A DNA stretch of 64,000 nt from Ryuthela nishihirai (taxonomy: Eukaryota; Arthropoda; Arachnida; Araneae; Heptathelidae). The DNA is taken from contig JAWZYU010000025.1 in NCBI GenBank assembly GCA_038380435.1, forward strand, positions 27,194,707-27,258,706, given 5' to 3'. Each line of letters starts with the position of its first letter. Position 1 is the stretch's first letter. The position numbers and the translations under genes were made by a program. The notes under the pieces are model-generated. The model worked only from the letters and a program-made list of their open reading frames with translations. It searched no databases and was not told the origin of the DNA. This document shows, piece after piece, positions 43,940-53,731 of this stretch.

Positions 43940-44317
43940 GTAAGCTAAATTTAAGAATTAATAACAGAAAGGAAGCACATATTATTTGAAAATTTCTCAT
44001 AAACCTAGGAAGTTTTCTGGGAAGGAGGTCCTGGTGCAGAATCAGTCCAGGCATGGTTGCAAGGAAGGGTCGTGCCGCAGGTTTAATGCTGCCATCGATG
44101 TGACGTTTCGCCATTAGCACGCCAGAAACATGGAGCAGAGATGCCCAACCGCCATATGTGATGCTACCGCCATATCATTGTACCACGTTGGGGAGCTGTA
44201 GGGAGGCTAATGGAATAAGTTTCCTCATGTCGTTGACGCCGCCATGCGAACAAATGGCCGTCTGGGATGCTGGAACAGAATCGGGACGTCTGTAAACAAC
44301 ACTCTCTTCCATTACTG
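43940..44317 (-). pseudogene. Tc1-like transposase remnant
   Basis: One minus-strand frame reads ESVVYRRPDSVPASQTAI, LPNVVQ, a stop, YGGSITYGGWASLLHVSGVL, KRHIDGSI and PFLATMPGLILHQD. This parallels the Tc1 catalytic region: 'VWRRP.E', then 'YGGGSVMVWG..S..G...L..IDG', then 'F...PG...QQDNA' carrying the second catalytic aspartate. Residues after HQD have lost the usual APPH. There is one stop in frame and no inverted repeats. SINE-A abuts at 44318. Confidence 0.5.
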
Positions 44318-44698
44318 TTGTTGTTTTACCTATAAGCGGCATTTTTTTTTTTTGCACACAATGGTCTAAAACAGAAGGATTTTGAAGGCTCAGAGAAGGT
44401 TGGTGGAGAGGACCCACTGGAATAGCTGTTGGGAGACAGATGGTAGCCTCCCGTCAATGCCTTCCACATCCAGCGTGTTCTTTAACGTGCACAGGGTATG
44501 ACACTCTCGAACACGGGACCATGGCTTAACGTCCCATCCAACGGACGGTGGCCTTTCCAAGCCCATTTGTTTCAATACTGACCATGCGCAAGGCGAGGAA
44601 TTTTGCGGAGATAAACTCAACGCTGGCCCAGCTGGGACTAGAACCTGGAAACAGCAGATTACGATCCTGGCGCGCTACTGACTGAGCCACCCCCGCCC
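44318..44698 (-). mobile_element. SINE-A, diverged full-length copy
   Basis: TTGTTGTTTTACCTATAAGC with an expanded T run, SINE-A body in reverse complement, and the head GACTGAGCCACCCCCGCCC. No clear target duplication. Confidence 0.9.
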
Positions 44699-44744
44699 TG
44701 TTCTGTACCTGTAAGTAATACATTAAATTAATTTTAAGTAGTAT

Positions 44745-44941
44745 AATAATAAATAAATACCCCCTCAAGCAGCTGCTTGCCACAGAGGTCTGACAGGAGC
44801 CTGTCAGTTTATGTGCCACAGTAGAAGGTCTGTGAGGATGGCAGGACCTCAGCAGAAAAACGACACATACATCATGCCTTATCCTGGACTCGAACCCAGG
44901 TCCCTTAGATCAGTAGCCAAGCGTGCTAACCACTCGGCCAG
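44745..44941 (-). mobile_element. SINE-B, near full length
   Basis: AATAATAAATAAATACCCCC tail, CAAGCAGCTGCTTG, CTGACAGGAGCCTGTCAG, B box as CTCGAACCCAGG, and the head to GCTAACCACTCGGCCA. Similar TTAATTTTAAGT and TTAATATTTTTAAGT sequences outside it may be an eroded duplication. Confidence 0.93.
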
Positions 44942-45238
44942 TTAATTAATATTTTTAAGTGATCAGATATTCGTATAGTCTAGGTCATGTAAAACTCTCA
45001 TCTCAAATGTTTCCGTATTTTTTTAGATAGATTTCCAATATAATCAGTATTTAAAAAAAAGACTACTGCAATGATAGTGGCTTAGATGAAAAAAAAATTA
45101 GCATTTCGAGATCTTAGCTGTAAAACTAATGTTTCATAACACTTCCCTTTCAAACACGACTCTTCTCTGACGGAGGTGGTGAACACTAAAACGACATTCA
45201 CCCTGACCCTATTGAGAAATATTCGAAGAAATAGAGTC

Positions 45239-45560
45239 CCTGCTGGGTCAGCGTTGAGATTTATCTCCGCAAAACTCCCCACCCTGCCCACGGTCAGTAG
45301 GGGACACCGATGGGCTTGGAAAGGCCGCCATCCGTCGGATGGGACGTTAAGCCTCGGCCAGGTGTGCGGGAGAGTCATACCCTGGGCACGTTAAAGAACA
45401 CGCTGGATGACCTTGACGGTAGGCTACCATCTGTCTCCCAACAGCTGTTCCAGTGGGTCCCCTCCCTCAACTTTCTCTGAGCCTTCGGGGTCCATGTAAC
45501 CTGGCCATTTAGCCCATGGTGTGCGAAGAAGTGCCGCTCAGAGGTAAAACAAACCAACAA
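45239..45560 (+). mobile_element. SINE-A, 5'-truncated
   Basis: Begins in the tRNA-like part after the B box (CCCTGCTGGGTCAGCGTTGA) and continues to GAGGTAAAACAAACCAAC. A boxless copy of this kind is the product expected of incomplete LINE-mediated reverse transcription. Confidence 0.92.
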
Positions 45561-45573
45561 CTGACCAAAAGAA

Positions 45574-45688
45574 GGGCGAGGAGTTTTGCGGAGATAAATC
45601 TCAACGCTGGCCCAGCGTGGAACAGAATGCACAATACGAGCCTAGCCATTGGCCTAGTGCGCTACTGACTAGGCCACCTCCACCCCTA
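45574..45688 (-). mobile_element. SINE-A 5' fragment
   Basis: GTTTTGCGGAGATAAATCTC through GACTAGGCCACCTCCACCCC in reverse complement. It has extra sequence around ATACGAGCCTAGCCATTGGC. Only the head and first body part are present. Confidence 0.8.
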
Positions 45689-45998
45689 ATATCTTTAGGG
45701 GGCCGCGAAGGGTAATTTGGCCTCTGTAATTGGCATTATCCTTCGACCGCCTTGCACAAACCTTGATAATGAACATGAAACGCAAACTCATAGTATCTGT
45801 TCACCTCGTTTGTATGAAAGACACGATAATGTGTTCACCTTGTCTCCTATGTGTACATCGCATCTGTACACATCGATGTACAACCTCCTTTGTTATATAT
45901 TAAAAATTCCTTTTGTTTTGGATAGATATGGATGAAATAATAAAATTCGCACTTTCGGAATCACCCGATAACTATAATTGCGGCCTCTAACGGTGAAA

Positions 45999-46182
45999 TG
46001 CCGTCCCGTGGCCTAGTGGTTAGCGCGTTTGGCTACTGATCAAAGGGAGCTGGGGTCGGAAAGCCAAGGGAGCTGGGCCCGGAAAAGGCATGGATGTTGT
46101 GTCGTTTTTCTTCTGAGGTCCCGCCATCCTCACAGACCTTCTACTATGGCGTATTAAACTGACAGCTCCTGTCAGATTTTAT
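45999..46182 (+). mobile_element. SINE-B with duplicated B-box region and 11-bp target duplication
   Basis: The head TGCCGTCCCGTGGCCTAGTG is followed by GCGTTTGGCTACTGATCAAA. The segment AAGGGAGCTGGG occurs twice (about 46042 and 46067), replacing a normal B box. The body then runs to CTCCTGTCAGATTTTAT, lacking the CAAGCAGCTGCTTG end. It is flanked by TAACGGTGAAA at 45988-45998 and 46183-46193. Confidence 0.92.
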
Positions 46183-46786
46183 TAACGGTGAAAAATGTTG
46201 AATATTGCAAAAATTCAAACGAATAATTAGAACGATGAAATTTTGTTTAAAAATTTGAAGTTTCGGTTCTGAAATGTGAATGTTATGAAATTTGCATTCA
46301 TAAATATTATTCTTTTAAAAGATAATTGTTCGTTATGGAGATAAATTAAAAATTCGATAAACTATTATCATTCAACTTTTAAAATCTCCCAAAAGATTTA
46401 ATTGTGTCTTCTGAACGTGGAAAATTTTTATAAAGATTGCAAACGATCTATTTCGGCTAGAAATTTGATATTTTAGCAGTGGAGTGTAATGGTCGAGGGG
46501 GTTGCACGGGCAGCAACAATCTGTCCCTTCCCCCCCTCTCCCACCAAGGTAGGTAGGTGGGAAAACGGTGGGTTAGAGATTAAAGAAAAAAAAATCTTTT
46601 TTGAGTTGAAAAAGTGCTAACGAAAAATGAAGATTCATAGTTTCAAATCCTCCAATAGGCTTTAATTTCCATCGTTAGAGGGCGCTAGATGAAGAAAATG
46701 TAAAACTTCGCATTTTGTATATTTTGTATATTTGCATTGTATGCTGTTAAACATTATATGAAATAAAAATTATCTATATTGTATAC

Positions 46787-47092
46787 CAGTGGTTCTCAAC
46801 CTTTTATGCTTCACGTACCCCCTGGAATTGTGTATGTAACTGGTGTACCCCTTGTATAGATAGATAAAACTATAGTTATAGTAAAACAATGGGAATAAAA
46901 CATCTATATATATATACACACACATTAAATTTTGTATTCGTAAATTACATATATCGATAAACACAAAAAATGACATAAACAATTTAACAAATTTTCCAAA
47001 ATTATAAACATTTTACTGGGTAATCGACTTTTGAGCTCTCACGGCGTACCCCAAAAAATTTTACCGCGTACCCCACATTGAGAACCCCTACC
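46787..47092. mobile_element. hAT-like MITE
   Basis: The left end CAGTGGTTCTCAACCTTTTA is the well-known hAT-type terminus. The right end ACATTGAGAACCCCTACC is its degenerate inverse, and GTACCCC/GGGGTAC-like subterminal blocks are inverted (CGTACCCCCTGG against CGCGTACCCCAC). No clear 8-bp duplication remains. Confidence 0.7.
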
Positions 47093-47104
47093 CTAGGGGA
47101 TGGA

Positions 47105-47263
47105 AAAAAATACCCCCTCAAGCAGCTGCTTGCCACAGAGGTCCGACAGGAGTCTGTCAGTTTATACGCCATAGTAGAAAGTCTGTGAGAATGGCGGGAC
47201 CTCAGCAGAAAAACGACACGAACATCCATGCTTTTATCCGGGGCTCGAACCCAGTTTCCTTGA
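47105..47263 (-). mobile_element. SINE-B, head-truncated
   Basis: AAAAAAATACCCCCTCAAGC, CAGCTGCTTGCCACAGAG, CCATGCTTTTATCCGGGGCT and the inverted B box CTCGAACCCAG. It stops before the A box. Confidence 0.92.
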
Positions 47264-47916
47264 AAATGAGCACCCCATATTCGCCAGAGCAAATGTGTTA
47301 TTCTTCTACTTTAGTTCGTTTTCAAAAGAAAAAAGAAAACGAGCTATGTTTTCACTTTTCTGTCTGTTTATCTGTAGACATTCAGTTTTTTAGAGAAAAA
47401 AATTAAAAATTATCTCTGGATTAGATAGGTATCGACGAAATGCTATTACTATTGTTATTTTTGGAATTCACCAAAAGTTTCAATTTCGCTCTCTCTAACT
47501 GTGAGAAAAATTCGAAAATGGCAAAATTTTAAATGAATATCGCAAACGATCTATTCATGCTATAAATTTGAAATCTTAATGATGGAGTGTGAAGATCAAT
47601 TTACATCGACAGCAACGAATCACTTCTTAACCCCAAGAGATGAAAAAACGCAACTGTTGGTTTCAACAAATAAATGATTTTTTTTTTCTTTTTGAGTTGG
47701 ATAGGTACTGATGAAATATTATGATTTATATTTTTCGAGTCCTCTAAAACATTTTAATTTCCATCGTTAAATAGCGTTAGATGTGGAAAATGAAAAACTT
47801 TTAAAGAATATTGCAAACGATCTATTTTTTGCAGGATATTTTAAATTGTAATGGTAGAATGAGTGAAGGATTTGCGCTGACAGCAATGATTTCTCCTTTT
47901 AACTCCAAACAGGTGA

Positions 47917-48236
47917 CCAGCTGGGTCAGCGTTGAGATTTATCTCCGCAAAATTCCCCGCCCTGCCCATGGTCAGTAGGGGACACCGATGGGCTTGGAAA
48001 GGCCGCCGTCCGTCGGATGGGACGTTAAGCCGTGGCCTCCTGTGCAGGAGAGACATACCCTGTGCACGTTAAAGAACACGCTGGCTGGCCTTGACGGGAG
48101 GCTACCATCTGTCTCCCAACAGCTGTTCCAGTGGGTCCCCTCCCCCAAACTTCTCTGAGCCTTCGGGGTCCATGTGACCTGGCCATTTAGCCCATGGTGT
48201 GCAAAAAAGTGCCGCTCAGAGGTAAAACAACCCAAC
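47917..48236 (+). mobile_element. SINE-A, 5'-truncated with 12-bp target duplication
   Basis: Starts CCAGCTGGGTCAGCGTTGAG just 3' of the B box, and ends GAGGTAAAACAACCCAAC. It is flanked by a perfect CCAAACAGGTGA at 47905-47916 and 48237-48248, so the truncation happened at insertion. Confidence 0.96.
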
Positions 48237-48401
48237 CCAAACAGGTGAAAAAAAAAACACATTAATAAGATATAGTTTTGGCGATAGGTAACATATAATA
48301 AGCGCCATACCCAGATCTAAAAATAAAGTTATGAGTGTTGGTGGCAAGAGACTGCATTCCCATTACATGATAATTTCCCTCCCCCACCCCCGTTTTATAA
48401 A

Positions 48402-48534
48402 TATAAAATACCCCCTCAAGCAGCTGCTTGCCACAGAGATCTGACAGCAGCCTGTCAGTTTAATACGCCATAGAGATCTGTGAGGAAGGGAGACCTCAGA
48501 AGAAAAACAACACAAACATCCATGCCTCAGGAAA
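48402..48534 (-). mobile_element. SINE-B, head-truncated, with palindromic junction
   Basis: AAATACCCCCTCAAGCAGCT to ACATCCATGCCTCAG, where it meets GGAAAGGCATGGATGTT, an inverted repeat of its own last bases (48516-48550). This suggests fold-back priming or a template switch at the junction. Confidence 0.88.
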
Positions 48535-48863
48535 GGCATGGATGTTCTTGAAAAATGCACGAAAAATTCCTAACTTTAATTATTTTTTGCTTCTATTACA
48601 GCCTCCAGCATTATCCAAGGGTGGGGAGATGGGGCCCTTACCCCTCCAGTAGATCTTAGATCCGACCCTTGATAACCTCTGTATAGGTAATCAAAAAGTA
48701 CTCTTTATATTTTGCCACTCATTCATTAGTTCGAATTTCCATTGTTAAAGGATGTAGTACTCGGAAAATGAAAATTTCACACTCTTCGAAAGAGAAAGTT
48801 TCATGTTCGGAAAAGGCGACATCTGTTCTTTTAGTTTATTGATCCTTTTTTCTGGTGATGCAG

Positions 48864-49066
48864 TCCCATGGCCGAGTGGTTAGCGTTCTTAGCTAGTGAT
48901 CTAGGGGGCCTGGGTTCGAGCCCCGGGTAAGGCATGGATGTTCGTGTTGTTTTTCTGCTGAGGTCCTGCCATCCTCTCAGACCTACTATGGCATATAAAC
49001 TGACAGGCTCCTGTCAGACCTCTGTGTGACAAGCAGCTTGCTTGAGGGTGTATTTATTTTTTTTAA
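48864..49066 (+). mobile_element. SINE-B, full length
   Basis: CCCATGGCCGAGTGGTTAGC (A box), GGGTTCGAGCCCCGGG (B box), GGCATGGATGTTCGTG, then a slightly duplicated AAGCAGCTTGCTTGAGGG and a TTTATTTTTTTT tail. It has one of the best-preserved heads in the window. Confidence 0.94.
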
Positions 49067-49350
49067 ATAGCCATCAGCGTATTTTGGAAATATGTTTGTG
49101 ATCTGATTTTTCATGAGACTAAAACATAGGTAATCAATACGCATATATTAAAAAAAGGCAACCAATAATTAAATAAAAACCAGTGGTGCATCTTGCATCA
49201 ATGCTTAATAATTGTTAAATGTTTCAAAAGCATTAAAATGCAAAACACTCTTTGATATCATTTGTGTTGAACCCCAACCGCTCCCTTAAATATGTCACAA
49301 AGTAACGTGCTGTCTCCGAAAGTATAATATACCCAGAAGATTCGAATGTT

Positions 49351-49629
49351 CTACCTTTGAACAGCGCACAATGTGCTAAATAGGCAAGTTACAAGGGCCC
49401 CACGAGCTCAGAGAATGTCGAGGCAGGATATAGACTGAACAGCCATTAGGGCAGAGATGGAAATCTCCCATCACGGCTATCCAGAATGTTCTTTAATGTT
49501 CACAGGATACGCTCGGCAGGGCGGAGAGATTTGTGGAGATAAATCTCAACGCAAGTATAGTTGAGAGACTCGAACCTGAGAACTGTAGATTATAAGTCTG
49601 GTGTGCTACCGACTGAGCCAACCCGGCCT
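49351..49629 (-). mobile_element. SINE-A, diverged and internally deleted
   Basis: ACCTTTGAACAGCGCACAAT, TTCTTTAATGTTCACAGG, GGAGATAAATCTCAACGC, inverted B box GAGACTCGAACC and CTACCGACTGAGCCAACCCG. The block with TTAACGTCCCATCCGACGG is missing. Confidence 0.85.
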
Positions 49630-49676
49630 ACCAAAAGGTAAACGTAAGTGGAAGTTTATAGCAGTGGATAGCATAT

Positions 49677-50297
49677 GAATCTCTTTTGTTGCGATCTTAT
49701 GCAACCACGGCAATTCCCGGTTCCGCTTGTACAGCACTACCTGGTTATGAAAAGCCATGACTATCTAGAGCCGGGGGCAAGGAGTACGCCCTATAGGCGC
49801 ACCTCAACCCCAGCCTCACATGGCAGCAGTCCTATAGAAGGAAAGCTGACCACCGGAAGAAACCTTACTTTAATCTATTCCCCGGTTTGCAAATGTGCAA
49901 GGATATATAGATCCAAGCTCGATCGGCACCCGGGGTGGAGACTTTTAGTAAGACCCAGACTTTTGTGAGGGCTCTGGCTTACTAGGAATCAATCCGTTCT
50001 GCCGAGCCCTCGAACAGCTCCACTGAGCTCCTGATAGGTGAGGTCTCCGACGCCGTCACCATCCGACCGGCAATCAAGCCGGCCAGCAGCATCTTCAACC
50101 TCGGTTGGCTTCAGCAATGCTCCAGCCAGGGACCACCCCAACCGGCAAAACCTTGGCAATGCTCCAGCTGTTGCCCACTACAGCCGGCAAAGCCTTCGGC
50201 ATGCTCCAGCTGGGGATCATCCTGACCGGCAAAGCCTCAGCCGGGTTGCTGGGCCCTAGACACCCCCACCACGACAAGGTGGTCCCCTATCGGGGGG
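49677..50297. mobile_element. Unidentified 621-bp GC-rich insertion with 14-bp target duplication
   Basis: Exact AGTGGATAGCATAT at 49663-49676 and 50298-50311 brackets a GC-rich block in an AT-rich neighbourhood. It contains three tandem 42-43 bp units (GCAATGCTCCAGC start, CCGGCAAA near the end, about 50117-50240), whose + strand reading has 14-residue repeats like NAPARDHPNRQNLG. It ends with a hairpin CCACGACAAGGTGG and CCCCTATCGGGGG. There is no poly-A tail, tRNA box or known protein. The 14-bp duplication suggests target-primed retroposition. Possibly a non-LTR element 5' or untranslated part, or an unknown SINE. Confidence 0.7.
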
Positions 50298-50660
50298 AGT
50301 GGATAGCATATATCAAATATATATGAAATATAGATTATAGGCCAAAACTCTATCAATCACTCTAAGACAGTGATTCCCAACATTTTCTGGACCATCGCCC
50401 CCTTTAGAAGAGAACAAAAATTTCAACGCCCCCCTAGTCCATAATAGTTAATTTTATATGAAATATTAAAATCTTGTTGCATATTATCTGTACCTAATTT
50501 ATCTGTTTATTTATCTATTAAAAATCATAAAGCAGAAATTAATAAAACGACAACCAAATGTACAATAAAATTGTTTATTAAAAGTTTAAAAATAAACACA
50601 GAATCAATAAGAAATAAAAAATAATGAGATAAACACAAAATTAATAATAAATAAAAAAAA

Positions 50661-52420
50661 TTAATGAGATGGTTGAGGCTGGTGGAGTGTTAACAATTTG
50701 TTAATGTCGGGTTCCAATTTCGTTAGCATCAATCGCAGATCGCCACGTCTGTTCTTCTTCTTTGACAGTAAATTAGCTACTGCACTGAATCCACGCTCAG
50801 CCATATAGGACGAAGGAAATGCTATTAAAAAGTTTTGTACTATTGCCCACAATCCAGGATAGAAAACTGGTATTGATTTTTGAAGCCAGAACTCTTGGTA
50901 TCCATGTTTGAATTTTACTTTGAGTCCTTCGTTAGTCGTGCGTTCTAAGAGTTGCTCTTCCAAATTTGATGATTCTTCAGTATCTGTGTTTGCGAAAGGA
51001 TCTAAAACCCAACTCGGTATATTCATGTTTATAATATCTTGGAATCAACATGAAGAACTTCCAAGTGTTGGCAGTAAGTAAGTAAATCTTCCGGTTTTCC
51101 AGAGACTGCTGATAATGTGGGAAAGTGGTTGTATTCACCTCTACCTAGATTTCGTTTCAATAGAAGAAGTTTTCCCGCAAAAGCAGCTATGACGTTTTTT
51201 GTTTTAATTAAATTCAACTCATCACCTTGCAATTGTAAATTAACTTGATTAAATATTTTAAACAGGTCTGTCAAATAAGCGATGTCAGTTTTTGACGTAA
51301 TCAGGTTTTCGTGCAATTTTTCGTCTCCGTCTTCAAGAAAGTCCAGTACTGAGTCAAATAGCTTTAAAAAACGATTCAGACAAACACCTAGAGAGCCAAC
51401 GTACTTCTGTGTGCAGCAGCAAGCGATTGTAATCTTCATCATTTTCATTACAAAGCTTACCAAATAATTGGTCATTCAATGAATTGCTTCTAATCTTATT
51501 GATTTCTTTAATAACGTAATGGAGCGACTATGCAGACGTTCATTCAAATTTTTTGCAACCAAATGCTGACGATGAATAATATACAATGTATAGCGAGTAC
51601 ATTTGGTACTGCTTGTTCCAAATGCGCTATGAAACCCTTATGACGCCCTGTCATTGCTGGAGCACCATCAGTAGCAGCAGACAAAATACTGCAAATAGGA
51701 ATTTCTTTCTCTCGAAAAAACTTTTGCATGGTATTAAATATAGATTCTCCCTTTGTATCAGATTCGAAATTTTTAGTAAATAATAACTCTTCATGAATTT
51801 TTTCTTCTTTTATAAATCGTACGTATGATAAGAGTAGAGCTTCGTTATTTGGTAGAGTTGATTCATCGAGTTGAATGGAAAATTTGCAAGTCTTTAAGTA
51901 ATCACATAATGATATTTCAACGTCTTTTGCCATTTCATCTATTCTTCTTTGCACTGAATTATTACCGAGAGGAATTTTTTTATGATATCTGACGGTGTCT
52001 TGTGATGAAGAACAGTTTTTAATATCTCTTTGACTGCCGGCAAAATTAATTCCTCGCCAATTGTGTGTGGTTTTCCTGCTTTTGCAAGCTTTATGTCAAA
52101 AATTTGCGATTACCAATGAAACGTTATATGAGGCTCGTAGTCCATATCATCTTGTTTAGAAGACGACGCAAAAAAGTTTGACATAGTTGGCTGTTTTAAA
52201 TATTGCTTTTCCAGTTCTTGAAAATAGGATAAATCTTTGTTCTTCTTATCAGCATGCATTTTATTTAAATGCTCTTGTAGCCTAGTAGGTTTCATAGCTT
52301 CATTTGAAAAAACTTTTCGGCAAATTAAACACATTGGTTTGTAGGAGAGTACGTAAATCCGTATTTCAAATACTCAATACTGTACTGCCGGCATTTCTTT
52401 TTAGATGTAGATTCAGACAT
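50661..52420 (-). pseudogene. hAT transposase pseudogene (ZBED5/SCAND3/FAM200-like)
   Basis: From ATG at 52420 the minus strand reads MSESTSKKKCRQYSIEYLKY. After a 1-base frameshift come CLICRKVFSNEAMKPTRLQE and HLNKMHADKK (BED-type zinc finger C-x2-C...H-x5-H). Then follow KFSIQLDESTLPNNEALLLS (first catalytic Asp), SAATDGAPAMTGRHKGFIAH (second Asp), CLNRFLKLFDSVLDFLEDGD and the C-terminal dimerisation motif PSSYMAERGFSAVANLLSKK, ending at 50661. About 585 codons is the usual size. Frameshifts or stops near 52330, 52110, 51550, 51480 and 51028 inactivate it. Confidence 0.9.
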
Positions 52421-52572
52421 TTTCAAATACAAATTAACTTCTCAACAGATTTATAGATAGTTATAAAAATAATGTTTATAATGACTTCTAACACTTATCA
52501 CTCACGACTATTTATCACGGCGAAGCACATAAAAATAATAAAACATTCCTAGAGCTATCGCTTTTATAGATT

Positions 52573-53019
52573 TGATTTTGTGCACGCATTAACTTGTATG
52601 CTTGCCAACATAATAAGCCTGATATAGTAGTGCATGGTAAGGTATTGAATGAGATTACAATTATTGAAGTAGGAATAACGTCTCCGGATAACCTGCAGAC
52701 AGTAGAGGTTGAAAAGAAGAGGAAGTATGATCTGCTGGCTAATGAGTTGAGCCTTATTCACAAGTGTAATGTTAATATTATACCTTATGTTCTGACGTGG
52801 GATGGTATTGTAACTACGTACCATAAAGCATACTCAAAGCGACTTGGAGTGGGAAAACATATTGAAGCTTATATCCAATCTGTGATCTTGAAGAGAACTT
52901 TTGAGAGCATTTCAGTCGACTTCAGACGTACCAGTACGCTAGTAGGCGGTAGCAGGGAACTTATTGTCCAAGCTGCAGTTGAAAAGCTGTACATGACGGA
53001 TGAGGTAGTGGATGATTAG
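52573..53019 (+). pseudogene. R2-like (restriction-like endonuclease) C-terminal fragment, open for 141 codons
   Basis: The frame reads LYACQHNKPDIVVHGKVLNE, ITIIEVGITSPDNLQTVEVE, KKRKYDLLANELSLIHKCNV and YVLTWDGIVTTYHKAYSKRL, ending DEVVDD-stop at 53019. 'KPD(x)n IIEVG' followed by a lysine-containing helix fits the PD-(D/E)xK endonuclease found at the C-terminus of R2-type non-LTR retrotransposons, preceded by the tail of a CxxC...H..C motif. It is a 5'-truncated piece inside the hAT element, between the transposase start and the right end. It is remarkably free of stops, but no start codon, RT or poly-A tail accompanies it. Confidence 0.6.
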
Positions 53020-53214
53020 AATCACCAGGAAGACACCACAGAATAGAAGAGATAAAAAGGTTGTCACAGAAAATTCCATTAAATTTATTTATTTATTTGA
53101 CCGCCCCTCTTGACTGCCTCAACGCCGCCCATTTGCCTCTGGATCCGCTACCGCCCCCATGGAAGGCTCCAGCGCCCACTGGGGGGCGGTATCGCCCCCG
53201 TTGGGAATCTATGA

Positions 53215-53731
53215 TATAAATGATATGACAAACTTAAGCATTAAATCGTTCATTTATCTTGATGCCGATGACACGTTATTCTTTTCATTAATTTTGATAT
53301 CGCGGAAATTAATCATAATCTATGACTAGACATCAATGAAATCTCTAAATGGCTTCATAACAAAAAAATATATTTAATTTCAAAGAAATCTAAGGCCATG
53401 TGCTTCCAGACTCCAAATCCTCAAATCCACTAGACATCTACTATTTACTGTTACTCTACATTGTGTCCCTACTTTGAAAAACGAAAGCTTAATATTAGCT
53501 TATACAATTGTGATACTTTTGAGAGAATTTCAAATCTTATTTTCCTTGGACTCCTCCTAGACGAATTGCTTAAATGGGAAAAAACATAACCTACATCTGC
53601 AACAAATTGCGATACTGTTCATCAGTTCTGAATAAGATTAGTTATTACCTTCCATAGAATATCTGTAGACTATCTTGTCTGTTAGTAGATGAATTTATAA
53701 TTAACTAGGCATCTTGATCTATGGAAATATA
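53215..53731 (+). pseudogene. LINE reverse-transcriptase remnant, first part
   Basis: Across shifted frames the + strand reads FIYLDADDT (degenerate YADD), EISKWLHNKKIYLI-like sequence, KKSKAMCFQTPNPQIH, then FERISNLIFLGLLLDELLKW and ITYICNKLRYCSSVLNKISY. This matches jockey/CR1-like RT after the palm ('F.YLG..ID..L.W...I..I..KL'). It begins next to the hAT right end, and at 53731 it is interrupted by the mariner-like element. It continues at 55174. Confidence 0.65.

Larger units (their letters stand above)
45900..48820. repeat. Degenerate tandem repeat, period about 270-330 bp, interrupted by SINEs and a MITE
   Basis: Recurring blocks are TTGCAAACGATCTATTT (about 46435, 47541 and 47810), AATTTCCATCGTTA (about 46665, 47758 and a variant at 48738), TGGATAGATATGGATGAAAT-like stretches (45920, 47425 and 47698) and CGACAGCAACGA-like stretches (46510, 47608 and 47880). 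Copies are strongly diverged. Insertions of SINE-B (45999 and 47105), a hAT-like MITE (46787) and SINE-A (47917) lie within it. Confidence 0.6.
50368..53208. mobile_element. hAT transposon (ZBED/SCAND3-like), about 2.84 kb, inactive
   Basis: The left end CAGTGATTCCCAACATTTTC and the right end region CCCCCGTTGGGAATCTATG are inverted (GATTCCCAAC/GTTGGGAATC). Both ends have G/C-rich subterminal CGCCCCCTT and GCGCCCACTGGGGGGCGG blocks. It contains a minus-strand transposase pseudogene and, at the right, an oppositely oriented endonuclease fragment. An exact 8-bp duplication is not evident. Confidence 0.75.
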
